Source: Desulfurivibrio dismutans
GTDB taxonomy: Bacteria; Desulfobacterota; Desulfobulbia; Desulfobulbales; Desulfurivibrionaceae
NCBI RefSeq assembly: GCF_029210385.1
Contig: NZ_JARGDQ010000004.1
Coordinates: 248,001 to 312,000 of the forward strand
Length of the DNA stretch: 64,000 nt
Direction of reading: 5' to 3'
In this document: piece after piece, positions 43,625 through 53,379 of the stretch
Layout: each line of letters opens with the position of its first letter
Position numbering within the stretch: the first letter of the stretch is position 1
The notes under the pieces: generated by a model
The model's input: the letters and a program-made list of their open reading frames with translations, nothing else
Databases searched by the model: none
What the model was told of the DNA's origin: nothing
Position numbers and translations under genes: made by a program

Positions 43625-44211
43625 TGCTGGTGGTAATCGACAATTACGACTCTTTCACCTACAACATCGTCCAGACCCTCGGCGGCATGGGGGCGGAGAT
43701 GGTGATTTACCGCAATGATGAGGTGGATATCGCCACCGTCGAGGCCCGCCGCCCCAATCGCCTGCTGATTTCGCCGGGCCCATGCACCCCGGCCCAGGCC
43801 GGCATTTCCGTGGCGATGATCAGGCATTTTGCCGGTAAAATCCCGGTGCTCGGCGTCTGCCTGGGGCACCAGGCCATCGGCGAGGCCTTCGGCGGCAAAA
43901 TTGTCCAGGCTTCCCGCCTGATGCACGGTAAGACCAGCATGATCAGCCATGACGGTAAAGGGGTTTTTCGCGGCCTGCCCGATCCCTTCGAGGCCATGCG
44001 CTACCATTCCCTGGCGGTGGAAGAAGAGAGTCTGCCGGACTGTCTCGAAATCACCGCCCGTTCCGACCAGGGTGAGCTGATGGGCTTAAGGCATCATGAA
44101 CTGGCGGTGGAGGGGGTGCAGTTCCACCCCGAGTCCATCATGACCCCGGCCGGGGTGAATCTGCTGAAAAACTTTATTGATTCCGATTATCCGTCATTTT
44201 TACGTGGTTGA
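43624..44211 (+). CDS. trpG: anthranilate synthase component II (glutamine amidotransferase)
   Basis: 195 residues. Class I amidotransferase with nucleophile Cys in [16 protein letters not shown] and the His/Glu pair in GVQFHPES. Supplies ammonia to TrpE. The start overlaps the trpE stop (TGATG). It might also serve aminodeoxychorismate synthase, as in some bacteria. Confidence 0.95.
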   Translation: MLVVIDNYDSFTYNIVQTLGGMGAEMVIYRNDEVDIATVEARRPNRLLISPGPCTPAQAGISVAMIRHFAGKIPVLGVCLGHQAIGEAFGGKIVQASRLMHGKTSMISHDGKGVFRGLPDPFEAMRYHSLAVEEESLPDCLEITARSDQGELMGLRHHELAVEGVQFHPESIMTPAGVNLLKNFIDSDYPSFLRG

Positions 44212-44301
44212 TTGAAGTCGGTTAGGACTGTTCTGGTCCGGCCAACACTTCTACGGGCTTTTAGTGAAGCCCCGTTTAACGTGCTTTTATAAGGGGAAAG
44301 A

Positions 44302-45345
44302 ATGATCAAGGAAGCAATTGCCCGGGTAGTGGCCGGCCATGATCTCGAGGAAGCCGAGATGGTCGGGGTGATGCAGGAGATCATGGGAGGGGAGGCCACC
44401 GACGCCCAGATCGGCGCCTTTATCACCGCCCTGCGCCTCAAGGGAGAAACGACGGCGGAGATCACCGGGGCGGTGCGGGTGATGCGGGAAAAGGCCACCC
44501 CCATTACCCCTTTCACTCCCGAAGAACTGGCAGCCGGGCAGGTGCTGGTCGACACCTGCGGCACCGGGGGCGATTCTTCCGGTACCTTCAATGTTTCCAC
44601 CACCACCGCCTTTGTGGTAGCCGCCGCCGGGGTGCCGGTGGCCAAGCACGGCAACCGCTCCATCACCAGTTCCTGTGGCAGTGCCGATGTTCTGGAAAGC
44701 CTGGGGGTGGATCTGCAACTGGCCCCGGAGCGGATCGCCCGGGCCATCCGGGAGGTGGGGATCGGCTTCATGTTCGCCCCGGCCCTGCATGGGGCCATGA
44801 AGCACGCCATCGGGCCCCGCCGGGAAATCGGCATTCGTACCATTTTCAATATCCTGGGGCCGCTGACCAACCCGGCCGGGGCCAATGTGCAGGTCATGGG
44901 GGTTTATGATCCCGCCCTGGTGGAAACCCTGGCCGAAGTGCTGGGCCGTTTGGGCAGTCGCCGGGTAATGGTGGTCTGCGGCGAGGGAAACATGGATGAA
45001 ATTACCGTTACCGGCCCCACCAGAGTAGCCGAGTATCACCGGGGACGGGTGAGCAGTTATACCGTGGCGCCGGAGGATTGCGGGTTGCCCCGGGCCGGGC
45101 TGGCCGAGATCAGCGGCGGCCGGACGGCGGCCGAGGCGGCCGGCCAGTTGCGGGCGGTGCTGGCTGGTGAACCGGGAGCGCGCCGGGATATGGTGTTGCT
45201 CAACGCCGCCGCCGTTTTTGTCGCCGCCGACCGGTGTCCCGACCTGGCGGCCGGGGTGGCGATGGCCAAGGAACTTTTGACCAGCGGGGCGGCTTTGGCC
45301 AAGCTGGAGGCCCTGGTTGCTTTTTGCCGGGATGAGCGCCAATGA
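44302..45345 (+). CDS. trpD: anthranilate phosphoribosyltransferase
   Basis: Anthranilate plus PRPP to phosphoribosylanthranilate. 347 residues: DTCGTGGDSSGTFNVSTTTA (PRPP loop), KHGNRSITSSCGSADVLE, and NILGPLTNPAGA. AAGGGG precedes the ATG. The stop overlaps trpC (ATGA). Confidence 0.96.
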   Translation: MIKEAIARVVAGHDLEEAEMVGVMQEIMGGEATDAQIGAFITALRLKGETTAEITGAVRVMREKATPITPFTPEELAAGQVLVDTCGTGGDSSGTFNVSTTTAFVVAAAGVPVAKHGNRSITSSCGSADVLESLGVDLQLAPERIARAIREVGIGFMFAPALHGAMKHAIGPRREIGIRTIFNILGPLTNPAGANVQVMGVYDPALVETLAEVLGRLGSRRVMVVCGEGNMDEITVTGPTRVAEYHRGRVSSYTVAPEDCGLPRAGLAEISGGRTAAEAAGQLRAVLAGEPGARRDMVLLNAAAVFVAADRCPDLAAGVAMAKELLTSGAALAKLEALVAFCRDERQ

Positions 45346-46109
45346 TTCTGGATCGGATTGTCGCCCGCAAACGGGAAGAAATCGCCGCCCTCAAGCGCCT
45401 TGGGATTTCCGCCCCCGCCGAACCGCCGGCCCCGCCGCGCGGCTTTATCGCCGCCCTTACGGCGCGGCCGGAAGTTGCCATCATTGCCGAATTGAAAAAG
45501 GCTTCGCCCTCCAAGGGGGTTATTCGGCCGGACTTTGCGCCGGTGGTCATTGCCGCCGCCTACCAGCGGGGCGGGGCCGCCGCCCTGTCGATTCTCACCG
45601 ATGTCGATTTTTTCCAGGGTTCCCTGGCCTATATTCCCCAGGTGCGGCAGGAAGTGGACCTGCCGGTGCTGCGCAAGGATTTCCTCATCGATCCACTCCA
45701 GGTGGAAGAGGCCGCTCGCTACGGGGCCGATGCCATCCTGCTGATTGCCGCCATCCTGGAGGTTGAGCAGATGGAGGACTTGCGGCTGCAGGCGGAGTCT
45801 TTGGGGATGGATGTGCTGGTGGAGATCCATGACGAGGCCGAGGCCGAGCGGGCCCTGGCTGCCGGGGCGCGTTTGATCGGGGTCAACAATCGTGATCTGC
45901 GCGATTTCTCCATGGATCTTAATACCACCTTTCGTCTGCGCCGGCTGATCCCCGCCGGGATTCCCCTGGTCAGTGAATCGGGGATTCGCGATCATGCCGA
46001 TATCACCGCTTTGGCCGAGCACCGGATTGCCGCTGCGCTGGTGGGGGAGACCCTGATGCGGTCCGATGACCCCGCCCGGGCGCTGCTGGCACTGCGCGGC
46101 GTGAATTGA
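45342..46109 (+). CDS. trpC: indole-3-glycerol-phosphate synthase
   Basis: 255-residue TIM barrel. Catalytic Lys/Glu motifs IAELKKASPSKGVIRPDF, LRKDFLID, IGVNNRDLRDF and SESGIRDHADI. Monofunctional, since trpF is a separate gene downstream. Confidence 0.96.
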   Translation: MILDRIVARKREEIAALKRLGISAPAEPPAPPRGFIAALTARPEVAIIAELKKASPSKGVIRPDFAPVVIAAAYQRGGAAALSILTDVDFFQGSLAYIPQVRQEVDLPVLRKDFLIDPLQVEEAARYGADAILLIAAILEVEQMEDLRLQAESLGMDVLVEIHDEAEAERALAAGARLIGVNNRDLRDFSMDLNTTFRLRRLIPAGIPLVSESGIRDHADITALAEHRIAAALVGETLMRSDDPARALLALRGVN

Positions 46110-46200
46110 GTCAACGAGCAGCTGCACCGCCGAAAGCGGCGATCGGCCCGGCCCTTAAGGGGACAGAATTCAGATCTGTCCCCGATCACGCTGAACGTTT
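46110..46200 (+). repeat. partial family-1 repeat plus a palindrome in the trpC-trpF gap
   Basis: CAGCTGCACCGCCGAAAGCGGCGATCGGCCCGG looks like one truncated half of the family-1 element. It is followed by the palindrome GGGGACAGAATTC-AGATCTGTCCCC. The gap to trpF is 180 bases. Confidence 0.45.
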
Positions 46201-46289
46201 ACGGCCCGTGAAGGCAACAGGTTATGGGTTTGTAACTGATCACGGGGTCGACGGGGTAAGCGGTTACGTAAATTGACAAAGGTGAGGCC

Positions 46290-46925
46290 ATGGAAGGAAG
46301 GACACGGATCAAGATTTGCGGAATGACCGAGCCGGTTCGGGCCAGGGAAGCGGTGGCCGCCGGGGTTGACGCCCTGGGTTTTATCTTTGCCGCCGCCAGT
46401 CCCCGCCGGGTGCTGCCTGAACAGGCCCGGGAGATTATCGCCTCTCTGCCCCCCTTTGTCGATGCAGTCGGGGTTTTCGTCAACGAAGAGGCTGGGGTGG
46501 TGAGGGATATCGCCCAGTACTGCGGGTTGACCATGCTGCAGCTGCATGGTGAAGAGGATCCGGATTTCTGTCGCTCCATGCCTTTGCGGGTGATGAAGGC
46601 GATTCGGGTGGGGGAGCACAGTCTGGCCGCCGATCTGGGCACCTACCGGGGTTGTGTCAGTGCCTTCCTGCTTGATACCTATCAGCCCGGGATCGCCGGC
46701 GGGACCGGTGAAAGTTTTGACTGGCAGCTGGTGGCCCGCCTGGCCCCGCCGGCGCCGGTGGTGCTGGCCGGTGGCCTGACCCCGGACAATGTCGGCGAGG
46801 CCATCGCCCGGGTGCGGCCTTTTGCGGTTGATTTCAACTCCGGCCTGGAGTCCGCCCCCGGGATTAAAGATTCCAGTCTGCTGCGCCGGGCCGTGGCCGC
46901 CGTTGGCCGGGCCGATGGCCGGTAA
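46290..46925 (+). CDS. trpF: phosphoribosylanthranilate isomerase
   Basis: 211-residue TIM barrel: IKICGMTEP (catalytic Cys), ALGFIFAAASPR, LQLHGEEDP, LLDTYQPGIAGGTG and VDFNSGLESAPGIKD. GTGAGG precedes the ATG. It is separated from trpC by a repeat-bearing gap. trpB and trpA are not in the window. Confidence 0.95.
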   Translation: MEGRTRIKICGMTEPVRAREAVAAGVDALGFIFAAASPRRVLPEQAREIIASLPPFVDAVGVFVNEEAGVVRDIAQYCGLTMLQLHGEEDPDFCRSMPLRVMKAIRVGEHSLAADLGTYRGCVSAFLLDTYQPGIAGGTGESFDWQLVARLAPPAPVVLAGGLTPDNVGEAIARVRPFAVDFNSGLESAPGIKDSSLLRRAVAAVGRADGR

Positions 46926-47173
46926 TTTCCCCCTGCTGTTTTGGGTGTACGCGACCGGTGCCGACTATCCGGCGCAACCCGCTTCCATTCCCTCTCCCTG
47001 CTCCCTTTTTCTTTATCAGTTCTGCCGCCGTTGCCGATATAAACGTGTAGCTGTTGGTTTTGTTGACAATTTTATTTACATAAACCTCAGATTTGCGTAT
47101 TTTTTGGCAAGTCTCCAGCGCATTGTGCGTAATTGATCATGGGGTCCACGGTGGTGCGGCACTAGGGTAAAGC

Positions 47174-48613
47174 ATGGCCAGCGACAAGCTCTTCAAAAGC
47201 GGGATCGAGTTCCAGGATGGGGCCTTTGTGTTGAAGGCTTCCAAGGATCGCCTGTGCATCATTGTCCAGGCCCGGGAAACCGAAACCCCGGTGGATCTGG
47301 ACCGTGAGGCGTTGAAAGGGCTGCTGTCCGAAGAGGGGATTGTCCACGGCCTGTTGCCGGAGCCGGCGGCGCGTTCCGACGGTTCCCTTTGCGTGGCTCG
47401 GGGGCTGGCGCCGCAGCACGGTGAGGACTCCCGGGTTAAAATGCATGTCAAGCCTTCGGTGGTCCGGGTACCCAAGGTCAAAGATCCCAGCCGGGACCAG
47501 GTGGATTTCCGCGAACTCGGTTCCATCGTCAATGTGGAGAAAGGCCGCCTGCTGCTGGAGATTATCCCCCCCACGCCGGGCACTCCCGGCAAGAACGTCT
47601 TCGGGGAAGAGGTGCCACCAAAACCCGGCAAGGAGCGCAAGCTAAGAACCGGGCCCGGGGTTACCGTTTCCGATGATCAGCGCAAAGTTTATGCCGCCTG
47701 CACCGGCAAGTTCGTCATGGCCGACGGTAAACCCGGAGTTTATGAGGAGCATGCGGTCTCCGGCGATGTGGACATGTCGGTGGGCAACATCGCCTTTGGC
47801 GGCAAGAAGCTGACTATCAACGGCGAAGTGCCCATGGGGTTTGCCATTAAATGCCGGGGTGATATCGTCATCGGCAAGGGGGTTTATAACAGCCTGATAA
47901 TGGCCGGCGGTAAACTGACGGTGCGGGGCAGCGTGGTGGGGGAAGAAACGGTGCTGCGGGCCCGGGGAGATGTGGAGGTCGCCTTTATGGAAAACGGGCC
48001 TTCGGTGGAGGCCGGCGGTGACCTGATCATCAACGATTCCGCCATTCAGTGCCAGGGCCTGGTGGGGGGAGCTTTGTACGCCAAGGGGCAGGGAGTGCTG
48101 GTGGGGGGCAAGTACATTATCGGTGGCTCGGTTTACGTACGCGATCTGGGCACCGACGCCGAAGTGCAGACCACTTTGCATGTGGGGGTGGTGCCCTCAA
48201 TCCAGGGGCGGAAGCAAAAAGTGGATGAAGATCTGCACTTATGGGCCGAGCGGCTCAATGAGATCATTAAGAATATCAGCACCCTTGAGAAGATGAAAAA
48301 GGAGCAGGGAGGGCGCTTTCCCGAAGAGCGGGCGGCGATGCTGGGCAAATATAAAACGGCCATGCCCAAGGCCATGGATCGGGTGAACAACCTCACCGAG
48401 CAGGCCAATGCCCTGGAAAAGGAGCTGGAGCAGATGGTGGCCGAAAGCGTTTATGTATTCGGCACCATCTTTCCCGGCTCGGTGGTGAGTATTGGCAGCG
48501 CCACCCGCTATATCACCGCTGAAGAACAGCAGTGCGTGGTCTATTACGACCAGAGTACCCGCCAGATCCTGATTCGCAAGATGACTCAGGAAGAACAGAA
48601 TCTTTTCAAATAG
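47174..48613 (+). CDS. FapA-family protein (DUF342)
   Basis: 479 residues. Beta-helix-like core (about 110-370) with repeated short strands ([35 protein letters not shown] split, [16 protein letters not shown]), then a coiled coil (about 345-425). The FapA/DUF342 family is linked to polymer formation, biofilm or motility control but is poorly known. Its stop overlaps the convergent pdxJ end by eight bases. Confidence 0.85.
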   Translation: MASDKLFKSGIEFQDGAFVLKASKDRLCIIVQARETETPVDLDREALKGLLSEEGIVHGLLPEPAARSDGSLCVARGLAPQHGEDSRVKMHVKPSVVRVPKVKDPSRDQVDFRELGSIVNVEKGRLLLEIIPPTPGTPGKNVFGEEVPPKPGKERKLRTGPGVTVSDDQRKVYAACTGKFVMADGKPGVYEEHAVSGDVDMSVGNIAFGGKKLTINGEVPMGFAIKCRGDIVIGKGVYNSLIMAGGKLTVRGSVVGEETVLRARGDVEVAFMENGPSVEAGGDLIINDSAIQCQGLVGGALYAKGQGVLVGGKYIIGGSVYVRDLGTDAEVQTTLHVGVVPSIQGRKQKVDEDLHLWAERLNEIIKNISTLEKMKKEQGGRFPEERAAMLGKYKTAMPKAMDRVNNLTEQANALEKELEQMVAESVYVFGTIFPGSVVSIGSATRYITAEEQQCVVYYDQSTRQILIRKMTQEEQNLFK

Positions 48614-49331
48614 CGGCCTGCTGGATGATCTCCCGCATCTCCCGGACGGCTTTTTCCAGGCCAACCAGGATGGCCCGGGCCATGATGGCATGCCCGATGC
48701 TGAGTTCCTCAATGGTATCCAGGGCGGCCACCCGGCCGGTGGTGCGGTAGTCCAGGCCGTGGCCGGCGTTGACCCGTAAGCCGGCGGCCAACGCCTCTTC
48801 CGCCGCTTCGGCCACCAAGGTAAACTCCCGCTCCTGCTCTTCTTCCGAAACAGCGTCGCAATAGCGGCCGGTGTGAATTTCCACGAAAGTGGCGCCGATG
48901 GCTGCCGAGGCCGCGATCTGGGCCGGGTCGGGGTCGACAAACAGGCTCACCGGAATCTCGGCCTGGTTCATCTCATTGATCACCCCGGCCAGCTTTTTTT
49001 GCTGGCCTTTGACGTTTAGTCCGCCTTCGGTGGTCAGCTCCCGCCTTTTTTCCGGTACCAGGGTGACCATATCCGGTTTGAGTTTTAAAGCGAAATCGAT
49101 GATTTCCGCCGCCGCGGCCATTTCCAGGTTGAGCTTGCTTCTTACCGTCTGTCGCAGCAGCAGCACATCGCGGTCCTGGATATGGCGGCGGTCTTCCCGC
49201 AGGTGGACCACAATCCCGGCGGCGCCAGCCAGTTCACAGATGCCGGCGGCCAGCACCGGGTCGGGTTCGTTGATTCCCCTGGCCTGGCGCAGGGTGGCCA
49301 CATGATCGACATTGACGGCAAGCTGGGTCAT
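48606..49331 (-). CDS. pdxJ: pyridoxine 5'-phosphate synthase, internal-start reading of the fusion
   Basis: 241 residues if translation starts at the internal ATG 49331, which has GAGAGG nine bases upstream and matches the normal PdxJ N-terminus ([12 protein letters not shown]). Condenses deoxyxylulose 5-phosphate with 3-amino-1-hydroxyacetone phosphate. Key residues are as given for the fusion. Whether it is made separately, only as the fusion, or both cannot be decided from sequence. Confidence 0.8.
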   Translation of the reverse strand: MTQLAVNVDHVATLRQARGINEPDPVLAAGICELAGAAGIVVHLREDRRHIQDRDVLLLRQTVRSKLNLEMAAAAEIIDFALKLKPDMVTLVPEKRRELTTEGGLNVKGQQKKLAGVINEMNQAEIPVSLFVDPDPAQIAASAAIGATFVEIHTGRYCDAVSEEEQEREFTLVAEAAEEALAAGLRVNAGHGLDYRTTGRVAALDTIEELSIGHAIMARAILVGLEKAVREMREIIQQAAI

Positions 49332-49793
49332 TTGGTGTTTCCTCTCGTGGTCTTGAAGTTTGCGCCGCAGATCCTGTTCGGCTTTGGCCATTTGCCGGGC
49401 CCCGGCGGCGCTTTTTTCATGGTCGTAGCCCAGCAGATGCAGCAGGCCGTGGCTCAGCAGCCAAGTCAGCCGCCGGGTGAGACTGACCCCCTCGGTTTGG
49501 GCTTCCCGCCGGGCGGTGTCCAGGCTGATAATCACGTCGCCCAGCATTTCGTCCCCCAGCCCGTCGGGCAGGCCAGGGGTCTCCCGCAGGGCAAAGGCCA
49601 GGACGTTGGTGGGGCGGTTGAGCCCCCGGAAGCGGTGGTTCATCTCCTGCATCCGCCGATCATCCACCAGCAGCAGGCTCAACTCGGCCCGGGGCTGGCC
49701 GGTGAGGCGCAACAGGCTGGCGGCCTGTTTTTTCAGCCGGGTAAGCTCGGCGGAACTGATTTTGCCGCCCTGATGCTTTAACAGTACCGGCAT
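48606..49793 (-). CDS. YbeY endoribonuclease fused in frame to PdxJ
   Basis: One 395-codon frame. The YbeY part (about 1-145) has the metal site in [18 protein letters not shown] (H-x3-H-x5-H) and [10 protein letters not shown]. The PdxJ part begins at codon 155: [45 protein letters not shown] and [10 protein letters not shown]. Only about ten residues link them and there is no stop. GAGAGG lies nine bases before an internal ATG (49331), so free PdxJ may also be made. ATG 49793 lies one base after the phoH stop. YbeY is needed for 16S maturation and PdxJ closes the pyridoxine phosphate ring, an unrelated job. Confidence 0.85.
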   Translation of the reverse strand: MPVLLKHQGGKISSAELTRLKKQAASLLRLTGQPRAELSLLLVDDRRMQEMNHRFRGLNRPTNVLAFALRETPGLPDGLGDEMLGDVIISLDTARREAQTEGVSLTRRLTWLLSHGLLHLLGYDHEKSAAGARQMAKAEQDLRRKLQDHERKHQMTQLAVNVDHVATLRQARGINEPDPVLAAGICELAGAAGIVVHLREDRRHIQDRDVLLLRQTVRSKLNLEMAAAAEIIDFALKLKPDMVTLVPEKRRELTTEGGLNVKGQQKKLAGVINEMNQAEIPVSLFVDPDPAQIAASAAIGATFVEIHTGRYCDAVSEEEQEREFTLVAEAAEEALAAGLRVNAGHGLDYRTTGRVAALDTIEELSIGHAIMARAILVGLEKAVREMREIIQQAAI

Positions 49794-49794
49794 C

Positions 49795-50862
49795 TCAGCT
49801 TTCCTTGAGGGCTTTAGCTTTAGGGGGGCTGGGGCTGGCCTGGCGTTTTTTGTGGCCGGAGGGCGGCGGCGTGGTCGCCACTTTGGCGGCGCCCCGGGGC
49901 TTATGGCCGCCGCTTTGCTGGTAGGCCATGATGATCTTCTGCACCAGGGGATGGCGCACCACATCGGCATCGCTGAATTCGCAGAAGGAAATGCCTTCCA
50001 CCCGCTTGAGAATCCGGCGGGCTTCAATCAGGCCGGATTTTTTCTCCGGCGGTAGATCAACCTGGGTGACATCACCGGTGATCACTGCCTGGGAGCTGAA
50101 CCCCAGGCGGGTGAGAAACATCTTCATCTGCTCGGAGGTGGTGTTCTGGGCCTCATCCAAAATGACAAAGGCGTCGTTCAGGGTGCGGCCGCGCATGAAA
50201 GCCAGGGGGGCGATTTCAATGACCCCTTCCTCCAGCAACTGGGCCACCTTGCCCGGACCCAGCAGATCGTTAAGGGCGTCATGGAGGGGGCGCAGGTAGG
50301 GGTTGACCTTCTCGGCCAGATCGCCGGGCAGAAAACCCAGCCGCTCGCCGGCCTCCACCGCCGGCCGGGCCAGAATGATCGACCTGACCCGGCGGTTGAC
50401 GTAAGCGGCCACCGCCATGGCCACCGCCAGGTAGGTCTTGCCGGTGCCGGCCGGGCCGATGGCGAAAACCACATCATGGCGGCGGATGGCGTCGATGTAG
50501 GTTTTCTGGTTAAGGCTTTTAGGTGAGATCACCTTCTGTTCGGCGGTGATATAAACCTTGTCCAGAAAGATATCTTTCAGCACCGCTTTCGGTGAGGCGG
50601 CCAGCACCCGCAGGGCGTAGGCGACATCGGCCGGGTAAACCGGATAGCCGGAGCGGATCAGTTCGTAAAGTTTGCGCAGGGCCGAGGCGGCCAGGGCCAC
50701 TTCGGTTTCGCCGCCCGTGAGGGTGACGGTGCCACCGCGTACCTGGATGCCAGCGCCGCTGGTTTCTTCAATGATCGCCAGGTTACGGTTCAGCTCCCCG
50801 TAAAGCTGTCCCACCAGGGCATTATCGTTGAAACACAGTTCCTCGGTGGTCTGGGTCATCAT
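49795..50862 (-). CDS. phoH: PhoH-like ATPase (YbeZ)
   Basis: 355 residues. Walker [18 protein letters not shown] near residue 137, Walker [12 protein letters not shown], plus GRTLNDAF and [10 protein letters not shown]. Basic, Pro/Lys-rich tail (last 35 residues). It is adjacent to ybeY, as the ybeZ-ybeY pair is in many bacteria. The start ATGATG overlaps the stop of the DsbA-like gene. Confidence 0.93.
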   Translation of the reverse strand: MMTQTTEELCFNDNALVGQLYGELNRNLAIIEETSGAGIQVRGGTVTLTGGETEVALAASALRKLYELIRSGYPVYPADVAYALRVLAASPKAVLKDIFLDKVYITAEQKVISPKSLNQKTYIDAIRRHDVVFAIGPAGTGKTYLAVAMAVAAYVNRRVRSIILARPAVEAGERLGFLPGDLAEKVNPYLRPLHDALNDLLGPGKVAQLLEEGVIEIAPLAFMRGRTLNDAFVILDEAQNTTSEQMKMFLTRLGFSSQAVITGDVTQVDLPPEKKSGLIEARRILKRVEGISFCEFSDADVVRHPLVQKIIMAYQQSGGHKPRGAAKVATTPPPSGHKKRQASPSPPKAKALKES

Positions 50863-51719
50863 CTCGCCAGGGCTTCTTCAACCATTTTTCGCATATTTTC
50901 CGGCGAGCGTTGTTCCAGCAGGATGCCGTTGATAAAGATGGTGGGAGTGCCGCGCACCCCGGCCTGCTGGCCGTCCTGGAGGTCCTGTTCCAGCCGGCGG
51001 TGCAGTTCGCGGCTGCGCAGATCGCGGTCAAAACGTTCCATGTCAAGCTCCAGTTCCCGGGCGATGGCGCGGATCCGTTCCGGGCCGATTTCGCGTTGCG
51101 CGGCAAAAAGTTTGTCGTGAAATTCCCAGAATTTGCCCTGATTCTGGGCGGCCATGGAGGCCAGGGCGGCCGGCTTGGCGTACTCGTGGGAGGAGAGCGG
51201 GAAATGCTTGAAAACCACCCTCACCTGATCGGGGAACTGCAGCAGAATCTGCTCGGTCATGGGTTTGACCCGGGCACAGTAGGGGCATTGGAAATCACTG
51301 AACTCGACGATTTCCACCGGGGCGTCGGCCCGGCCCAGAAATGGCGAGCCTTCGGTGTTGATGGCGATGGCATAACGCAGGTCCAACTCCTGGACCTTGC
51401 CGCCGGCTGTGCCGATGAGGATGATTTTCTCCGGGAGCCCGGCTTTCTGCAAGCCCACGGCGCTGATCCGATCCATGTCGGGGTCGACGGGGATGGTGCC
51501 GCCGAGTTTGCCCTGCTGATCATAAATCAGCACCTTGCCGCCTTCAACCAACACGTAAATGCGGCTGGCATCAAGGGAAGAAGCCACGTCCAAAGGCTTC
51601 TCATCCAGGGTGAAGGATCTGCCCTCCTGCCAGGTTACTCCGGCCAGGGCCGGGCCACTGAAGAGAAAAGCCGAGCAGACAATTAACACCGTCAGAGCAG
51701 TAAAGATGCGTAAAAACAT
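50859..51719 (-). CDS. exported DsbA-like thiol oxidoreductase
   Basis: 286 residues. Signal peptide (MFLRIFTALTVLIVCSAFLF), an N-terminal strand-rich region of about 95 residues with propeller-like phrases (YVLVEGGKVLIYDQQG), then a thioredoxin-fold DsbA/DsbG-type domain with the active site FSDFQCPYCARV and cis-Pro loop VRGTPTIFINGI. It forms or shuffles disulfides in periplasmic proteins. ATG 51719 with AAGGA upstream; the longer upstream frame is not coding-like. Confidence 0.88.
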   Translation of the reverse strand: MFLRIFTALTVLIVCSAFLFSGPALAGVTWQEGRSFTLDEKPLDVASSLDASRIYVLVEGGKVLIYDQQGKLGGTIPVDPDMDRISAVGLQKAGLPEKIILIGTAGGKVQELDLRYAIAINTEGSPFLGRADAPVEIVEFSDFQCPYCARVKPMTEQILLQFPDQVRVVFKHFPLSSHEYAKPAALASMAAQNQGKFWEFHDKLFAAQREIGPERIRAIARELELDMERFDRDLRSRELHRRLEQDLQDGQQAGVRGTPTIFINGILLEQRSPENMRKMVEEALAR

Positions 51720-51914
51720 AGAAATAATCCTTGTGTAGGTTTTGTTTGATGCCGTGGCCGGGGTTAGGTCGGTCACGGTGCTGATTACCGGGGCATTATA
51801 AGAACTCTTAAAAAATACGCAAGCTTGCCCTGGCCATCGGCAGGAACCAGTCAAAGCCATTGGTTTTGGCTTCGCGTTCACCGTCCCAGCGCGACTTTGA
51901 CAGATCCCTGCGGC

Positions 51915-52020
51915 CATAACGTTTAAGGCTGTCGGCGTCGCAAAAAGCCGCGCCGCCGACTGGGCACTCTTTGTAACTAATTGTTTTCGTGTTACCGACC
52001 AACCCGTTTGGTGTGTTTTT
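51915..52020 (-). repeat. intergenic repeat, family 3, copy B
   Basis: Reverse-strand match to 41973-42065 (blocks GGTCGGTAA, AACAAT, AGTTACA, GTGCCCAGTCGGCGGCGC, TTTTTGCG). It lies in the 316-base gap between the Fe-S oxidoreductase and dsbA-like genes; nothing else is recognised in that gap. Confidence 0.65.
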
Positions 52021-52035
52021 GCGAGGCTATCAAGG

Positions 52036-53379
52036 TTAGTCACCGGTTCCTCTGGTCAGCCGGTCCAGCAGGACGGCCAGGTGCACCACCCGGGCCTGGT
52101 GGTAACCCTGGCGGCGGGCCTGCCGCCAGTGCAGCAGACAGCCGGTGCAGGCGGTGGTGATGACCTGGGGGTTGAGAGTTCGGGCGGCCTCGCTGACGCG
52201 CTGGAGGATGCCGTCGGCGCTCTCCGGGTGGGCCAGGTGAAAAAGGCCGCCATGGCCGCAGCATTGGGGGCCGTCCGGTAACTCCAGCAGCTCCAGGCCG
52301 GGCAGCCCTGTGAGCAGTTGGCGCGGAGCCCGGGTGATCTGCAGGCCGAAGCGCAGATGGCAGGGATCGTGGTAGAGAACCTTGAGGGTGGCCGGTTCAT
52401 CGCTTCCTGGCAACTGTTCACCAGGGTCGGTAACCTGTTGCTTTAACGGGCGGTAAGCATCGCTGCCGCTGAGTGGCGACTGTTCGCTGAGCAACTGCGA
52501 AAATTCCCGGATGCGGCCGGCGAAGTTCTCTGCCCGGGAGGCCCACTGCGGGTCGTCGGCCAGCAGTTCCGGATAGCGCCGCAGGTGGGCGGCGCAGGAA
52601 GCACAGGCAACCACGATGGGGTTTTGGCCGGGATAGGCGGCGATATTTTTTCGGGCCAGCCGCCGGGCTTGTTCCCGCTGGCCGCAGCTGTAGGCCGCCA
52701 AGCCGCAGCAACCCTGGCCAGAGGGGGTGTCGGCCGGTGCCGGACCGGTCCGGGTCAGCAGAGAGAGCAGGGAGCGGGTGATCTCCGGCTCGATATAGGT
52801 GGCAAAGCAGCCGCTGAACACCTGCGGCATCCCGTGCTCGCTTACTCCAGACTGAACCCTGTGATCAGTTATCTTCGGTTTTTGTGCCGCCGGGCTTGAA
52901 ATGGTCGCAGGGGTGTCGGAGGTGTTGTCCTGGTTGGCGGCTGCCGCCGATTCCTGGTCCGGCATAAGGCCGAGGCGCAGGTTGAGGCCGCTGTCCGCCG
53001 GCAGTCTGAGTTCTTTAAGTCGGCGGGCCATGGGGGCCAGGGCCTTCAGCAGGTGTGGGCGGCTCAGCAGCCCGCCGCTTAAAGCCCGCAACATGACCTG
53101 GCGACCGGCCCGGCGGGTCAATTCTCCGCGGGCTTCGGCCAGCAGTTCAGCCACCGGCAGTTGGCGGCTGCAGACCTGGCTGCAGGCCCCGCACAGCAGG
53201 CAATGGGAGAGAATTTCGGCGTAGGTGGCGCTGGCTTCAGCCGGGTCCAGCTTGCTCAGCAGATGCAGCTTGCCCCGGCCGGTATGGTACTCCCGGCCGG
53301 TTTGCCGGTAGACCGGGCAGACCGTGGTGCAGGCCCCGCATTTGGCGCAGTTTTGCGCAAACCGGGAGCCGGTGGTCAT
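52036..53379 (-). CDS. Fe-S oxidoreductase, GlcF/LutA-like (two CCG domains)
   Basis: 447 residues. Two 4Fe-4S motifs near the N-terminus (CAKCGACTTVCPVY, CLLCGACSQVC) and two cysteine-rich CCG domains (GCCGLAAYSCGQ ... CASCAAHLRRYP and HDPCHLRFGLQ ... QCCGHGGLF ... CTGCLLHW). This is the layout of glycolate/lactate oxidase Fe-S subunits and heterodisulfide-reductase-like proteins. A Ser/Ala/Pro-rich linker separates the halves. No FAD partner gene is adjacent. ATGA overlap with prfB. Confidence 0.85.
   Translation of the reverse strand: MTTGSRFAQNCAKCGACTTVCPVYRQTGREYHTGRGKLHLLSKLDPAEASATYAEILSHCLLCGACSQVCSRQLPVAELLAEARGELTRRAGRQVMLRALSGGLLSRPHLLKALAPMARRLKELRLPADSGLNLRLGLMPDQESAAAANQDNTSDTPATISSPAAQKPKITDHRVQSGVSEHGMPQVFSGCFATYIEPEITRSLLSLLTRTGPAPADTPSGQGCCGLAAYSCGQREQARRLARKNIAAYPGQNPIVVACASCAAHLRRYPELLADDPQWASRAENFAGRIREFSQLLSEQSPLSGSDAYRPLKQQVTDPGEQLPGSDEPATLKVLYHDPCHLRFGLQITRAPRQLLTGLPGLELLELPDGPQCCGHGGLFHLAHPESADGILQRVSEAARTLNPQVITTACTGCLLHWRQARRQGYHQARVVHLAVLLDRLTRGTGD

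Noticed and set aside
44287-45342. 351-codon open frame opposite trpD
   Set aside because: Pure shadow of trpD, with no recognisable domain.
46150-46185. Insertion sequence end at the GGGGACAG palindrome in the trpC-trpF gap
   Set aside because: No transposase fragment and no second end was found nearby.
51720-52043. 108-residue N-terminal extension of the DsbA-like protein
   Set aside because: A clear signal peptide begins at 51719, and the upstream part overlaps a repeat element.
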